Below, in pieces: positions 11,736 through 24,199 of a stretch of 64,000 nt of DNA. This DNA is from Gigaspora margarita (taxonomy: Eukaryota; Glomeromycota; Glomeromycetes; Diversisporales; Gigasporaceae). The position numbers and the translations under genes are program-made. The number at the start of each line of letters is the position of its first letter. Positions within the stretch are counted from its first letter, which is position 1. Where the stretch lies: the NCBI GenBank assembly GCA_009809945.1, contig WTPW01000323.1, forward strand, positions 354,318 through 418,317, given 5' to 3'. Below the pieces are notes generated by a model. That model searched no databases. It saw nothing but the letters and a program-made list of their open reading frames with translations, and had not been told where the DNA came from.

Positions 11736-11866
11736 AATTGACCTAGTAGATCTTTGAGATATATATATTTTAATTTTTGTAATATATTTTTTTTACAAAT
11801 TTGCAAGAAAAAACTGATAGCTGCAAAAAGTAAAATATGTATATCTAATGATCTATTAGGCCAATT
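11736..11866. repeat. 131 bp inverted repeat
   Basis: AATTGACCTAGTAGATC at the left pairs with GATCTATTAGGCCAATT at the right around an AT-rich loop; probably an old MITE. Confidence 0.6.
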
Positions 11867-12097
11867 TTAGGATTTCAAATACTTTTGAATCAGCAAATTC
11901 TTATCTACAACTTTATTTAAAAGCCAAGATAGGTTTATATAATAAAAACATTATAATATTCTATATAATGAAAACATTAAAAAATTTTGAGAACATTAAT
12001 ATTTTAAATTTAGCTTATCTGAAAACATAATCTTTGAATCTGAATTTAAGATACTGACTATAAGTTCAATATCAATACTGTAATCATAAAAAGTCTC

Positions 12098-12375
12098 AGT
12101 CCAGTTTATATTCTGCTATGATGACTCTTAAGTTGTGAATATCCACGATTTTTTGACCTTTTAAAGCCTTTGAAGCAATATAGTGCATGAATCATTCTCA
12201 TTATAGATGCCATTTCTTGAAACTATCTCGTTCAGCTTTAATTAAATATTTTTCTTTAAAGGCTTCTTTTTTATCTCCTTTTATCACACATTGCAAAATA
12301 CTTCTATGAAAATCCACATGAATATGTCCTGCAGCATGAAGGTCTTTAAATGAAATGATATAAAAGTGTTCTTAA
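12098..12375 (-). pseudogene. Unrecognised decayed gene fragment
   Basis: The minus strand keeps one frame with protein-like composition: FKDLHAAGHIHVDFHRSI, then KGDKKEAFKEKYLIKAE, three closely spaced stops near 12200, and ALKGQKIVDIHNLR further on. The continuous frame on both sides of the stops argues for a former gene rather than chance. I do not recognise the family. It has no ATG in the visible part. Confidence 0.4.
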
Positions 12376-12539
12376 TTTATCTGCCAAGTAACATCTTATT
12401 AGCATACTGACTTATTATCTTCATTCATTTTATTAATTGAGCCAATCCATATATATTAATACTATTTTTTGAACTACATGGTAACTAGAATACTAAACAT
12501 AGTAAAGTTCCTGTACTAAAATAAATAAGTAAATAAATA

Positions 12540-14864
12540 CCGTAAATTGCCAAAAATAAGCACACTTTCCCAATATGTAGGTGTGCTTATTTTCAGATAA
12601 AAATTTTGAATGATCTTCACTGAAAATTTCTGATTACATATACTATATTTTGATTATAATCAATCTGGAAATAACAAGTAATTAATGGCTATATGGAGCA
12701 AAGTGATAATTATAATTGAAAAGTAGTTGTAGCATATAATTGGGCTTTGGTATCAATAGCAACTTGGTACTTACCCTGATCATGAATGTATGTCGATAAA
12801 CAAATAATTATCATTAAGTGAATTAGTTAGTAATTTTAATAATAATTTTTGACTTTTCAAAATAACCTACTGTTCGATGATGATTTACAAGAAATTTTAC
12901 TATGCTAACTAAAATAATTTTATAATATGACTTGTAGCGCATATCATAGACTAATAGAATCTCAAATTTTATAAAAAAGTATTGAAAACTCGTGAAGATA
13001 TTAACGTTTTTGTAAATTCAGATGCATACTTTTTTGTAAGTTTTCGCCTAAACTCCAAATACATCCTGAAGCACTTTCTCAAAATGAAACCTCCAAAACG
13101 TGACTAAGTAAGTTAATAGAATTGGTATTTGAAAGTCTTCAGTTAAAATTTCATCAAAAACAGATTAATATTGACGAAGTTATGATGATTTTTCAATTTG
13201 CTTCCAGATTCGGGATTTTCTAAAATTTACAATTTTGATGAAAACTGAAAAATTCCATCACAGGCTAGATTTTTACAAGTTCAAATGAAACAAGTTACTG
13301 CGCACTAAGTAAACTTTTATAGCATATTATTGACTTATAGAATCACAAATTTTATGAAAAAATTTTAAAAACTCGTGGAGATATTAACGTTTTTGTAAAT
13401 TTGGACGTCATACGTTTTTGCAACCAATTTTGGCATGTGATATACGTTTTTGAAAATAGAAAAAATCTTCCATCAAAGATTTCTCTACGAGTTCTTGACC
13501 AAATTCGATGAAAATTTTTTTATTTTAATTCTACAAATATATAGAATTCAAATAAAAAAATTTTCATCGAATTTGGTCAAGAACTCGTAGAGAAATCTTT
13601 GATGTAAGATTTTTTCTATTTCCAAAAACGTATATCACATGCCAAAATTGTTTGCAAAAACGTATGACATCCGAATTTACAAAAACGTTAATATCTTCAC
13701 GTGTTTTCAACATTTTTTCATAAAATTGAGATTTTATTAGTCAATAATATGCAGTAACTTGTTTTATTTGAACTTGTAAAAATCTAGCCTGTGATGGAAT
13801 TTTTCTGTTTTCATCAAAATTATAAATTTTAGAAAATCCCGAATCTGGAAGCAAATTGAAAAATCATCATAACTTCGTCAATATTAATCTGTTTTGATGA
13901 AATTTTAACTGAAGACTTTCAAATACCTTTCTATTAACTTACTTAGTCACCTTTTGGAGGTTTCATTTTGAGAAAGTGCTTCAGAATGCATTTGAAGTTT
14001 AGACGAAAACTTGCGAAAAAGTATGCATCTGAATTTACAAAAACGTTAATATCTTCACGAGTTTTCAATACTTTTTTATAAAATTTGACATTCTATTAGT
14101 CTATAATATGCGCTACAAGTCTAATTATAAATTTTTTTTAGTTAGCATAGTAAAATTTCTTGTAAATCATCACCGAATAGTGGATTATTTTGAACAAAAC
14201 AAAAAAAACATTACAAAGAAGCTGTGTTGAACTTGTTTACAGGAACTTTCATCAAAGATATCTCTACAAGTTCTTGACCAAATTTGATGAAAATTTTTTT
14301 ATTTCAATTCTACGAATTCATAGAATTCAAATAAAAAAAATTTATTAAATTTGATCAAGAAATCATAGAGTTAATATTAATAAAATTTTCAAAAGTTAAA
14401 ATATTTATGTACTATGGCATGAATAGCAAAAATCCATGATGCGAACAGCAATTACAATTTTTTTTAAAACATCTGAACCTAAGAGCACTATCTAAATGTA
14501 ATAATCTAGTTTTTAGCAAATTACTATAAAAACTTAATGTAATAATTGAATTTTTAGCAAATTTACATGATTTTAGAGGTAGCAAAAACCTTAAAATTCA
14601 TACAGAACAGTTATAACCTATATGAGAGATATTCAGGGTCCTTTATAAACAAAAGATCTAATCTGATCTTGTAATACAGAGCTTGTAGATTAATTTTGAA
14701 TATAATCGAACTATTTCGAATATTAGTCCAAGTAGATTGCATGAAAATTTTAAGGTTTGATTTATAATATTAAATTATATAGATCACAGCTAATTTCGTT
14801 AGAGGTGCTTATTTTCGGAAATTTACAATTATTATAGGGTGTGCTTATTTTCGGCAATTTACAG
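12540..14864. mobile_element. 2.3 kb TA-flanked element with giant central palindrome
   Basis: Ends CCGTAAATTGCCAAAAATAA and, from the right, CTGTAAATTGCCGAAAATAA, each flanked by TA (12538-12539, 14865-14866), so mariner-like. From about 12857 to 14194 the sequence is a near-complete palindrome centred near 13535, with arms of about 660 bp. Each arm holds two diverged copies of a segment containing GATATTAACGTTTTTGTAAA (near 12993 and 13375), so the arm itself was duplicated before or after inversion. A second hairpin follows at about 14227-14385. No transposase frame is visible. Confidence 0.85.
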
Positions 14865-15085
14865 TAAATAAAATAATAAAAAGTAAATAAATAAAATAAT
14901 AAAAAGTAAATAAATAAAATAATAAAAAGTAAATAAATAAAATAATAAAAAGTAAATAAATAAGTAATAAATAATAAAATATAAAATATAAATATATAAA
15001 TAATAAAAAAATAATCAAATAAATAATAAAAACAAATAATAATAATAAAAATAAAAAATAATAAAAATAATAATAATAATTACCT
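14865..15085. repeat. A-rich TAAA/AATAA low-complexity tract
   Basis: Runs of AAATAAATAAAATAATAAAAAGT and simpler AATAATAAA words; the first part repeats a unit of about 29 bp four times. Confidence 0.85.
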
Positions 15086-17341
15086 CAGTATGTGTTATAC
15101 CTATGAAAAAAGTTTTACAGAATTTAAATAAATTATACGAATATTTTGTATAATTCCTTTTTTTTATGGGATGTGCATAAAAAATAGAGCTATTTCTTTA
15201 TAGATTTCATATCATTTTCCAAGGTATATTCCATATATAAAATATAGAATTTTCAGCGAATTCTGTAGAATTATACTAAATATTTCATACAATCCATTTA
15301 AATTTAGTAAAACCAATTTTTATAGGAATATATCTGTTAACAATAAACTATGATTAGAATAATTTATTTTTAAGATTTCTGTGAAGATAGATAATGTTTT
15401 AAGCACAATGATGCAATATGATATATATGTTTGTTTAAATCAAAAGTTTTTTGCCAATGCTGCAGAATACACCAATTTTTTAATATAGCACATCAATTGA
15501 ATTCACTCAAATACAAGTTCATAATCAGCAATTCTAAGTTAAAATTTTCATAAAATTGCAAATATCCTTTTTTCTAGTTCCTATTGCATGTCTGATATTA
15601 CAATGTATTTAAGTTTATTACATATCTATCAAGAGTAGTTAGTATCTTTTCACATATACTAAAGCTACAAATGTATAATCAGATAATCAAATAATTTATC
15701 ATCCTTTTCTACATTGATTCCATATTTATAACAAATGATGATTCCATTGAAGTTGTCAGCTTTGGCAATATTTGAACATTTTTTTTTATGCTGATTCCTG
15801 GCTGAAGCGGAATCCAGTTCAAAGTTGCTTGTTACTATTGTTCTTTTTTTTGTTGTCTTTTAATAGCTCTTAAATCTTTGATAAATTAATTTTGCACCCA
15901 AAACTTCTTTATATATTTGTACGTATAATTGCTGATCATTAAAATCAACACATTATACATTTAATCCTCAAGCTATAACCTTAGATTAAACATGATTAAA
16001 CACTATTTTAGCTCACAAAAATCAAATAACGATACGTATTTTGGGATTAGGCTCATGTTACAGTAAAAATGGTTTAAATCGACATTATAAGTGTTGAATA
16101 TATATATATTGCTTTATTAAAAGAACTACCATATTTTTTTGAGCATTTCATTTATTGCAGAAACCAGCTTTTTTCAAAAATTATACACTGCCCTATATAG
16201 CCAATTTTAACTAAGTTTAAATGTGTTATTTTTAGCGCAAAGCCTGCTAGTCTCAAAAGATTATCACTAAATCATAGTTGTCTGATTGATTAAAATAAGG
16301 AAAAAAATAAATATATAATCCACAGTATGTACATATATGGGTACGTACACAGTACTTACTGCAGTACAGTACATATAATAATACTGTACATATAATAGTG
16401 CATCGATAAATGTCAAAAAGCACAATTAATATTAAAATCATATTCAATTGCACAAAAATTATACAGAATCTCTATACACATAACCATGATAATAGAGATA
16501 ATATCAAAAACTATCTTAACATATCGATACTCTGTTGTGCAGAGTAAATTAATAAAATCTTAAGATCATAAGTTTAATTAGAAACCTGCACTAATATTAA
16601 CTAACAAAACAAGATGGAATTCAGCATACTTAATGAACACGATGATTATTAAAAAGTTATTTAGATAAGAAATTACAGGTTAAAAACAAAACCAAATAAT
16701 GTAAATATTTTAATCTTATGATATTTTTAAGTATAATGACTTACAATATTATTCTTACTTTTGATAACCAAAACTTCAAACAAATGAAAATAATATAAAA
16801 AAAATGTTAAGATTACAAGAGATTTTCTCATAATACAAAGCACAAATGTTCCTTGTAATCAAATCTTTTAAATGAACAAGAAATATTAAATTATGGGAGA
16901 AATATTGAAAATTACTAAAAAAATTTACAAAACAGAATATCTGCTTAAATTTGAGTGATTACAAAAACAGCAAAAAAAAACTAAACATTTTATTAATCCA
17001 GAAAAATGAATATTTTATTTTGATAACCCAATTGGAGCAACAAAAATAATTCTTTTACATTTATTAGTAATATTTATAGCAAACAAATTTTAATTTATAT
17101 AAGATTTTGACATTTGTATAATTTTGAGCAATAAATATTTTTTATCCGACATGTCCTATGTGCGCACTGGACATTTTTCGTATATATTATTTGATCAATT
17201 ATAATCATTTGATAACTTAATTTTTGATCACTTCATATTTATAATACTCAAATTTTGATCACTTTATTGAAGGCTTGATTTTTGCAGAGTTAAGTACTTA
17301 TTAATTTGCAGTTAATAATAAAAACAGTTACATTTAAAAAT
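15086..17341. other. Non-coding AT-rich stretch
   Basis: No gene supported. At 16320-16400 there is a cluster of small GTACATAT/GTAC palindromes. The longest open frames are short and hydrophobic. Confidence 0.5.
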
Positions 17342-19159
17342 CTAATTAATTTTTAGATTTATTTTTAGATCATAACTTTGTGAAAATGCACCAGAAGGAA
17401 GTTGAATAATGATATTATTAACTGCAGACAAAGGTTTTCACCGTTTTCTATAAGAAGCCAACAATAGTGAATTAGGAGGATAAGGAGGTTTGAAAGGTGC
17501 CATTACAGAAGAATAAGGGTGAGCTTGAATATAAAATTTTAATTTTGAAGGTTTTGAAGTTCTAGCTTTATTTGTATTTTGAATTTGAGATTGAACTTGA
17601 ATTGCTGTAGAAACTTTATTTGCTTGTGCTGTAGGAATTTTAGTTGTAAAAGATTCAGACTCTTGTGCCGTAGAAACTTCAATTGCATATGCTATAGGAA
17701 TTTTAGTTGCTTGTAATGTAAAAACTAGGTTTGATTTTGCTTCATGAATTTGAATCACTTGTGCTTCAGAAATTTGAATCACTTGGGTTTCAGGAATTTC
17801 GATTTCATAATCTAAAAAAAAAATACAAAATATATAAATAAGAGTTAATTGTTAAAATTGTAATAATAAAAAGCATTGGATCTAAAGTATTATAAACTGT
17901 ATTAAAATACATATTTACCTTGTTTTTATCATTAGCATTTTCTCTCAAAATACCTTCAGAATAATCATACTCATCTAAATCTAATTCATTAGATGAAAAA
18001 GGAATTAACATTGCAGTATTAAAAATACATTGATCATTACTAAGTTTGCAATAATCTGCAAGGCTTTCACATGATCAATGCCCTGAGAATGTTTGTAAAT
18101 TAGAATTCGAAAGTCCATTATTTTTTAATAATTGAATTGCAGTACAACGGCATGAATGGTTTGTAATTTTTTGTCCATTACTTAGATTGATGCCTATATG
18201 TGTTGTGATATCATTCATCATTTTTCTCAACTTTTCATAGCCTATAGAAGTATTTTTGTACCAGTGCCCTTTTTGAAGATCTTTAATGATAATAGTTAAA
18301 TTAATTATCAAAATAAATATAATTTTTATATCTTGATTACATTAACAAATATACAAACCTTTTTTTACCTTTATAGGTTTCACAAAAAAAGAATCTACTA
18401 ATACCGAATCAGGTACTTTTGACAAATAGAAGAGAATATCAGTTACTGGTATGTATTCATTGTTAGATGAGTCTGGTGGAATAGGAATACCCCATGAACT
18501 TGTTTTTCTTTGCTTATATCAAAAAAAGGCACCTCCTTGGTTAATTTTCTCTTTATGTAATACAAGCTCCAAACCTCTATCATGACAACGCTCAAGATCA
18601 TTTTTGCAAATTCTATACGTATCACCACTTTGTAGTTCACACAATAAGCATAGCCAAAAGAAGACCCTATATAAAAGTGTTTTACTTGTATCAACATTCA
18701 TATAAGAATGGTCAAGTATTTGCTTAATTTCTGTTGATAACAACCTGTCTAATTTTTTTGTATCACCTAAACCTTTATTTTGTAAATTACACATTTTCTC
18801 ATCTAAGTTTTGAAGAGCACAGGGAAATCTGTATTAATCAAAGATCTTTATTGGTCGAAGAATACTATTTTCTCTGAGATATTGGTTGATTGCGCTATAG
18901 CAATTGTAGACTTATTTGACTTTGTAATCGGAACATTCTCTTTTTTCAACTATATTATAAACTGACAAAGATAGGTTTCAAGTTCTTCAAAAGAATTGAT
19001 CAATTCAATAGATATAGATATTCCACAACTTTTATTGAACTGGTCTATGGCATGAAGCCAAAGAGAGGTATTTCGTTCAGTGTTTGAAACAAGCAATGCA
19101 TTTTGTAATTTGACAATTTCTTCTTGGGTAGGAAGTTGTGAAGCTTGCACGAAACTCAT
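17342..19159 (-). pseudogene. Crypton-type tyrosine recombinase pseudogene
   Basis: The minus strand reads an N-terminal core-binding part from an ATG at 19159 (TQEEIVKLQNALL), then a catalytic part: LLYRVFFWLCLLCELQSGDT, WYKNTSIGYEKLRKMM, NHSCRCTAIQLL and SGH followed by SLADYCK. The HxxR box, second His and likely nucleophile Tyr are visible. The first Arg (an R-G-G-like motif in relatives) is Gln here. Such enzymes excise and reinsert Cryptons by DNA strand exchange. Two GT-AG introns fit the sequence (about 18284-18365 and 17817-17915). The tail has repeated Q-V-I-Q-I-x-E-A units. Stops include TGA within SGH-x-S (about 18073) and TGA after SYRKR (about 17437), plus a frameshift near 18530. 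Confidence 0.78.
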
Positions 19160-19383
19160 ATTAACAAAAATATATGTAAAAAAAGGAGTGAATAAAATAA
19201 TAAAAAAAATGAGTGAAAGTGAAAAACAAGAGGTAAACGAAAAGCAATTAGTAAGTGAAAATTAAAAGGTAAACAATAGAAGTTTAAATAATTAGAAAGT
19301 GATTGATGAATATATATATGAAAAACAACAGTACTTACGTCAGACATTATGGATAAAAATGTTATCAGTTAAGTTATAATAAA

Positions 19384-19463
19384 AACTGATTATTCCTAGG
19401 TTACTATATAATTCACGTGGTGAAGCCACGTAATTTACATAGTAACCTAGTGATAAATCAGTT
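19384..19463. repeat. 80 bp hairpin with inner hairpin
   Basis: AACTGATTATTCCTAGGTTA pairs with TAACCTAGTGATAAATCAGTT, and the loop holds a second small stem, CACGTGG/CCACGT. It lies just upstream of the recombinase relic and could be a MITE or the element's end. Confidence 0.7.
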
Positions 19464-19573
19464 ATCATCTACAACCTAACCAATAACAAGTACTTATTTG
19501 ATAGATGATTGCAATTTATATCGTGATAGGCATGATCACGATATTATTGTTACACCTACAAATAATGGAAAGA

Positions 19574-19650
19574 ATCTGACATCAAATTGATTGTGAGATA
19601 ACTGGGCCACACAGGGCCCAGTCATCTCATATTCAAATTTGATGCCAGAT
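19574..19650. repeat. 77 bp inverted repeat
   Basis: ATCTGACATCAAATT and GAGATAACTGGGCC at the left pair with GGGCCCAGTCATCTC and AAATTTGATGCCAGAT at the right. Confidence 0.7.
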
Positions 19651-20159
19651 ACGTTAGTTAATGCAGCAAAGCATTCAATAACAGGATTTCTGATACCCTA
19701 CGTTAATTGGGATTACTCATTACGAAAATTAAGCTCACATAAATAATAGATTAAAAATTTCTCATTTAAAATTTTTTTTTATACTTGACTTTTTTCTGTT
19801 TCACATTAGATTTTTTTATTTACAAAAAACAAACACATTTTCTGTTAAATCGAAAAATACAAAAAAAAATAACAAATATTAATTTACTAAATATTGCAAG
19901 CCAACAAGTGACAAATACACAAACAACAACTGCGAAACAGGTTAGAATTTTAAAGCTCACCAGCCTAATGTTGATTACAATTATGATGCTAAACCTATTA
20001 CAACAAGAATGTAAATTGCATAATCAAGTTTTTTTTACGGTTAACCAATGACTTAATCGTTATCAGATTGCTTGTTGGCATCTTTTTATTAAATCTTATT
20101 TTATTTTCCTAATACAAGGTTCCTACATTTGTAATGATCTATATTAATTTTAACTGTTC

Positions 20160-20537
20160 TAATATTCCAACTGGCTTTTACCAGTAATGTCCAACTTACA
20201 TCCAGAATTTCACTGAAAGTATACCAATTCTATCACAACTGGGATTAACCTAGCTAACCCTATTTAACCGGAGCATTTTTCCTTCAACTGGAATTCTACT
20301 AGAAGTATCTTGTAACCAGAATTTTGCTGAAAGTATCTGGATTGCGATTTTTCGCAGAGTAGAGGTATATGCATGTGGCTGGGCTGTCCGTACATAGTCC
20401 TGGCTTCTGGTTCAGGTATCTGTCTCGTGACCTTGTATAGTTATTTTTGCTGTTCATAGGGCTCGAACTGGCGACCTTGCGTTTGAAGCAGCTATTGTTC
20501 TGGGAGCGCAACCACTACACTATCAATCTGCAGGACA
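20160..20537 (-). mobile_element. tRNA-derived SINE-like element
   Basis: On the minus strand TGATAGTGTAGTGGTTGCGC matches an RNA polymerase III A box (20506-20525), and about 40 bases later CCAGTTCGAGCCC matches a B box (20459-20471), the spacing of a tRNA head. The following unrelated body holds repeated AAAATTCTGGT / AGTATCTT phrases. The T-arm can be drawn but a complete tRNA cloverleaf is not obvious, so this is a SINE head rather than a working tRNA. The 3' boundary is approximate. Elsewhere in this interval the sequence is unusually GC-containing for the window. Confidence 0.65.
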
Positions 20538-20768
20538 TAATCAAGTTCAAATGAACATGATAAACAATTCTCAAAAACAAGTAATGAAATCAGCAACAAG
20601 TCTGTTCAACATATAATTTCAACAGAATTATAGTCTTTTATATTTGCATCATTTCATAATTTTTAAAAGATGCTTCAAAATTGAATCTTTTATCATATTA
20701 GCATTATCACATTTAAAACATCAGAAAAAACAGGACTATCACATTTAGAATTATCATATCGCATTAGG

Positions 20769-21038
20769 CAGTGTTGTCACAGAACAGTCTTGGACAATGA
20801 CTTGGACAATTTTGAACAATTAAATAAAGTAAAATTACTTAAAATTTTATTAAGATAACCTATTTTAATTTTAACTAGAATGTGTTTAGCACCTAAAAAA
20901 ATATATAGTTATATATTTTTTAGATAGTTTTATTAATTATTAAAGCCTGGACAAGCTTTGGACAATCTTGGACATTTGGACAATTTTGGATGTGGACAAG
21001 CCAAAAAAGGCTGTGGACAGCCAAAATGTACAATACTG
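20769..21038. mobile_element. 270 bp hAT-type MITE built of TTGGACA motifs
   Basis: Ends CAGTGTTGTCACAG and, from the right, CAGTATTGTACATTTTGG. Flanks GCATTAGG and GCATTAGN are an 8-bp target duplication (the last base of one copy is an N). The interior repeats TTGGACAATxTTGGACA in both arms. Confidence 0.85.
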
Positions 21039-21847
21039 GCATTAGNTTTAACATTTTATAGTATGAATTTTAAGTAAAGATTANAAAAAAAAAAAAAAAA
21101 GAGAATTAATTTGTACATAGCCATCCTCCCATATAATCACCTCTTATATAGTCACTAACTCTATATAATCACACCAAAATATGATAACATTTTTTTTATA
21201 TTAAAAAAATACCTCTATATAGCCACAAATATATTATAATCACTATGGTTGATTAATAATAAAATTACTTTTTCACATTATATCTTTATATGATCGTAGG
21301 TAGTTGCTATATAGAAAAGTTACAATTTTAATAATTAAATCAATTTTTTATGCAATAAGTAAAGTTGTTTAGATGAATAAAAATACACCTACTTTGAATT
21401 TTTATGCAAATTGGATAATTTTTTATTAGTATTGTTTGTTATTTTACTTATCTATGAATATAGCTAAAAAATTTATAATTTTTTTTGTAGAAATATAAAA
21501 TAAAAAATATATGACACTCAATTTCTTACATCAAAAATTTTGTTATATGATATTCATAAATTATACAAATTAATAAAATTATATTTTTTAAAATTTTACT
21601 TAAAAACTTAGTTGAAGTACACTATATTCCCTAAGACAAAATTTGTTGAAGTTTCTATAAGCTATATGGTATTAAATACATAAAAAATGAACTTCTTCTT
21701 ATAAAATATCATACTCTTGAACTTTGGCTATTATTTTGTCTACTTTCAATATATTCTCTTCAGGTTTGAAAATTTGCAACCCACAAGACATATCTGAATA
21801 AGAGTTTTTAGCAAAATCAAACTTTGAAAGGCCAGTGCATTAGGAGG

Positions 21848-23062
21848 CATCAATAAATAAAGAGGCATCCATAAATAACATTATTTTAAGGGGTCCCCAA
21901 AATATAATGATTTTTTCAATAGTAGAGGGGGTCAAAAAAATATAACATAATTTTTTTATAAAAATTGTCTAAAACTTGATCCAGAGGTCCAAATTGGATA
22001 ATTTTAGTATCATTCGAATTGTCTTGAGGAGAGAATTCGAATGGTACCAAAATAATTTGATTTGGATCAATGGATTACATGTTATTAATGAAATACTATT
22101 GGTTATTATGCTTTCTTATAAAATTACTATAAAATCAATAGTTTTTTGTGAATAACTCTTGATTCAGTAGTCCAATTGAAATTATTTTGGTACTATTGGA
22201 TTTCTCTCATAGAGACAATTCGAATGGTACCAAAATTATCCAAATTGGACCACTGGGTCATAATATATCTAAGTTTTTGTAAAATTATATATATAAATAT
22301 GCAGATTTTTAAAATTTTTTTATATAGTCTGGGGGTCAAGAGCTACTATGTAGGGGTACATAACATTATTTATGGATGCCTCTAATATTTATTTTGGGGA
22401 TCCTCCAAAATATAACGATTTTCCAATACTGTATTTCTCTGAAACTAAGCACCCCCTCAAAGCAATTTTTAAAGTCAAAATTCTTATGATCGAGTGATCA
22501 GAGCTGTATAATTTTGGTACTATTCGAATCAGTTTATCAAAACGTTTCAAATGGTACAAAAATTATGCAGATTTGATCACTGGATCATAAGAATTTTGGC
22601 TTTAAAAATTGCTCTGAGGGGGTGCAAATTTTTGGAGAAATACGATAAGTAGAGAGGGGGCTAAAAAAATATAACATGATTTTTTGTCTAAAACTTGATT
22701 CAGAGATCCAAATTGGATGAATTTTAATTGTCTCGAGAAGAGGATTCGATTGGTACCAAAATCATTTGATTTGGAACACTATATTATGTTTTATTAACGA
22801 AAACTATTAGTTATTAAGTTAACTTATAAAATTACTATAAATTAATAGTATTTTGTGAATAACTCATGATTCAGTGACCAAATAAAATGATTTTGGTACC
22901 ATTGGATTCTTCTCATAAAAACAAATTAAAATTATCCAGATTGGATCACTAGGTTATAATTTATATATAAACATATAGATTTTTAAAAATTTTTTATATT
23001 GTCTAGTGGGGTCAAGAGTTACTATATAGAAGTACATAACATTATTTATGGATGCCCCTTAT
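21848..23062. mobile_element. Composite inverted-repeat element with GGTACC hairpin modules
   Basis: GAGGCATCCATAAATAACAT occurs near 21869 and inverted copies (ATTATTTATGGATGCC) near 22363 and 23042, so two related units are joined. Inside are five copies of a ~100 bp imperfect hairpin centred on GGTACCATTCGATTC and its complement, at about 21977-22070, 22162-22260, 22487-22592, 22693-22790 and 22866-22975. No coding frame. Confidence 0.72.
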
Positions 23063-23228
23063 TAAAGTAATGAAGAAAATTAAGAAAACCTGTTTTGCGA
23101 TATGTAGATCACCTATTAATTTGATATAATTTATATATTTAAGCTATTCACTTTTGTTGATACTTGCTACAACACCATCTTTTTTATTTAGTTTTGTCTA
23201 AGATAAGTTATTTAAGATTATTTGGCCT

Positions 23229-23512
23229 TGATGCTAGAAAAAAGAACAAAAGGAATAGGATAAAAGAGAAGAAGACAAGAAATGAAATTGACAAAAATAA
23301 ATTTCTTAAAAAAAATTAATTATCTTATAAACTATTGTTCATAATTATATAATTTTGGTACCATTTGATTCATCTTAATGAGATGAATTGAATAGTACCA
23401 AAATTATGTAATTCTAAATGATAGTTTGTAAGGTAATTAATTTTTGTAAGGAATTTTTTTTTGTCAATTTTGTTTTTTGTCCCTTTTCTTTTTTGTTTAT
23501 ATTCCTAGCACC
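23229..23512. repeat. ~280 bp palindrome with GGTACC hairpin core
   Basis: The centre reads ATTTTGGTACCATTTGATTC then ATGAGATGAATTGAATAGTA. Arms extend outward through CTTATAAACTAT / ATAGTTTGTAAG, TTTTTTGACA-like words and purine/pyrimidine tracts to about GATGCTAG / CTAGCACC. Confidence 0.75.
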
Positions 23513-24199
23513 ATGCTCACTTATTAATTAATACATTTAAAATATTATTTAAAATTGTATAATTTTTATAAAAAAATAAATAAATTTACAATTTTTTTTA
23601 TAAGTCACAATTGTATTTCAAATTACAACTGTATCTTAGTTCTAATCTAATTAACCCAGCAATTTTTAATATAATAGATTTTTTTTAAAATATAAAGCTA
23701 ATTATTTATAATAAAGCCTGGTTTGATGACCTGTTTGATTTTAATAAATTGTTTTTTTAGTAATAGTTTTAGTTTTAACCCAATAGACTTTAAACTAATA
23801 TATAAGTAGGACCTGGACATCTCTCATATAGGTTATAACTGGATTTTGACAATTTTGGACCAATTTGCTAAAAATGACAAAATATATTTTTTTAAATATC
23901 TTTTATCTAGTAATTAGAATTGAATGAACTTTTTTTTGTTAGATGTGCCTCACTATGGGCTTCATTTTTTTTAAAAAAGCTTTTTCATATTGGACTACTG
24001 GAAGTTAAGATAATTGGCAAACCCTGTTTTTTTTGCTTTCAAAGTTCAGGGGTTTTTGCTAAAAAAATAAAGTATAACCTCTGTACTAAATATCTGGGGT
24101 CCTATATAAGTAGTAATTCAAGTTCAAAGTCTCTCTAATTGCAAGATTTCTAAACCTTGACAAGTTTTTTTAAATTAAATTTCATATCATGTAATTGTA

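Noticed and set aside
20299..20511. Minus-strand 70-codon frame
   Set aside because: Overlaps the tRNA-derived SINE head; no protein similarity recognised.
20455..20530. Functional tRNA gene
   Set aside because: A and B boxes are present, but no convincing acceptor stem or anticodon arm can be drawn.
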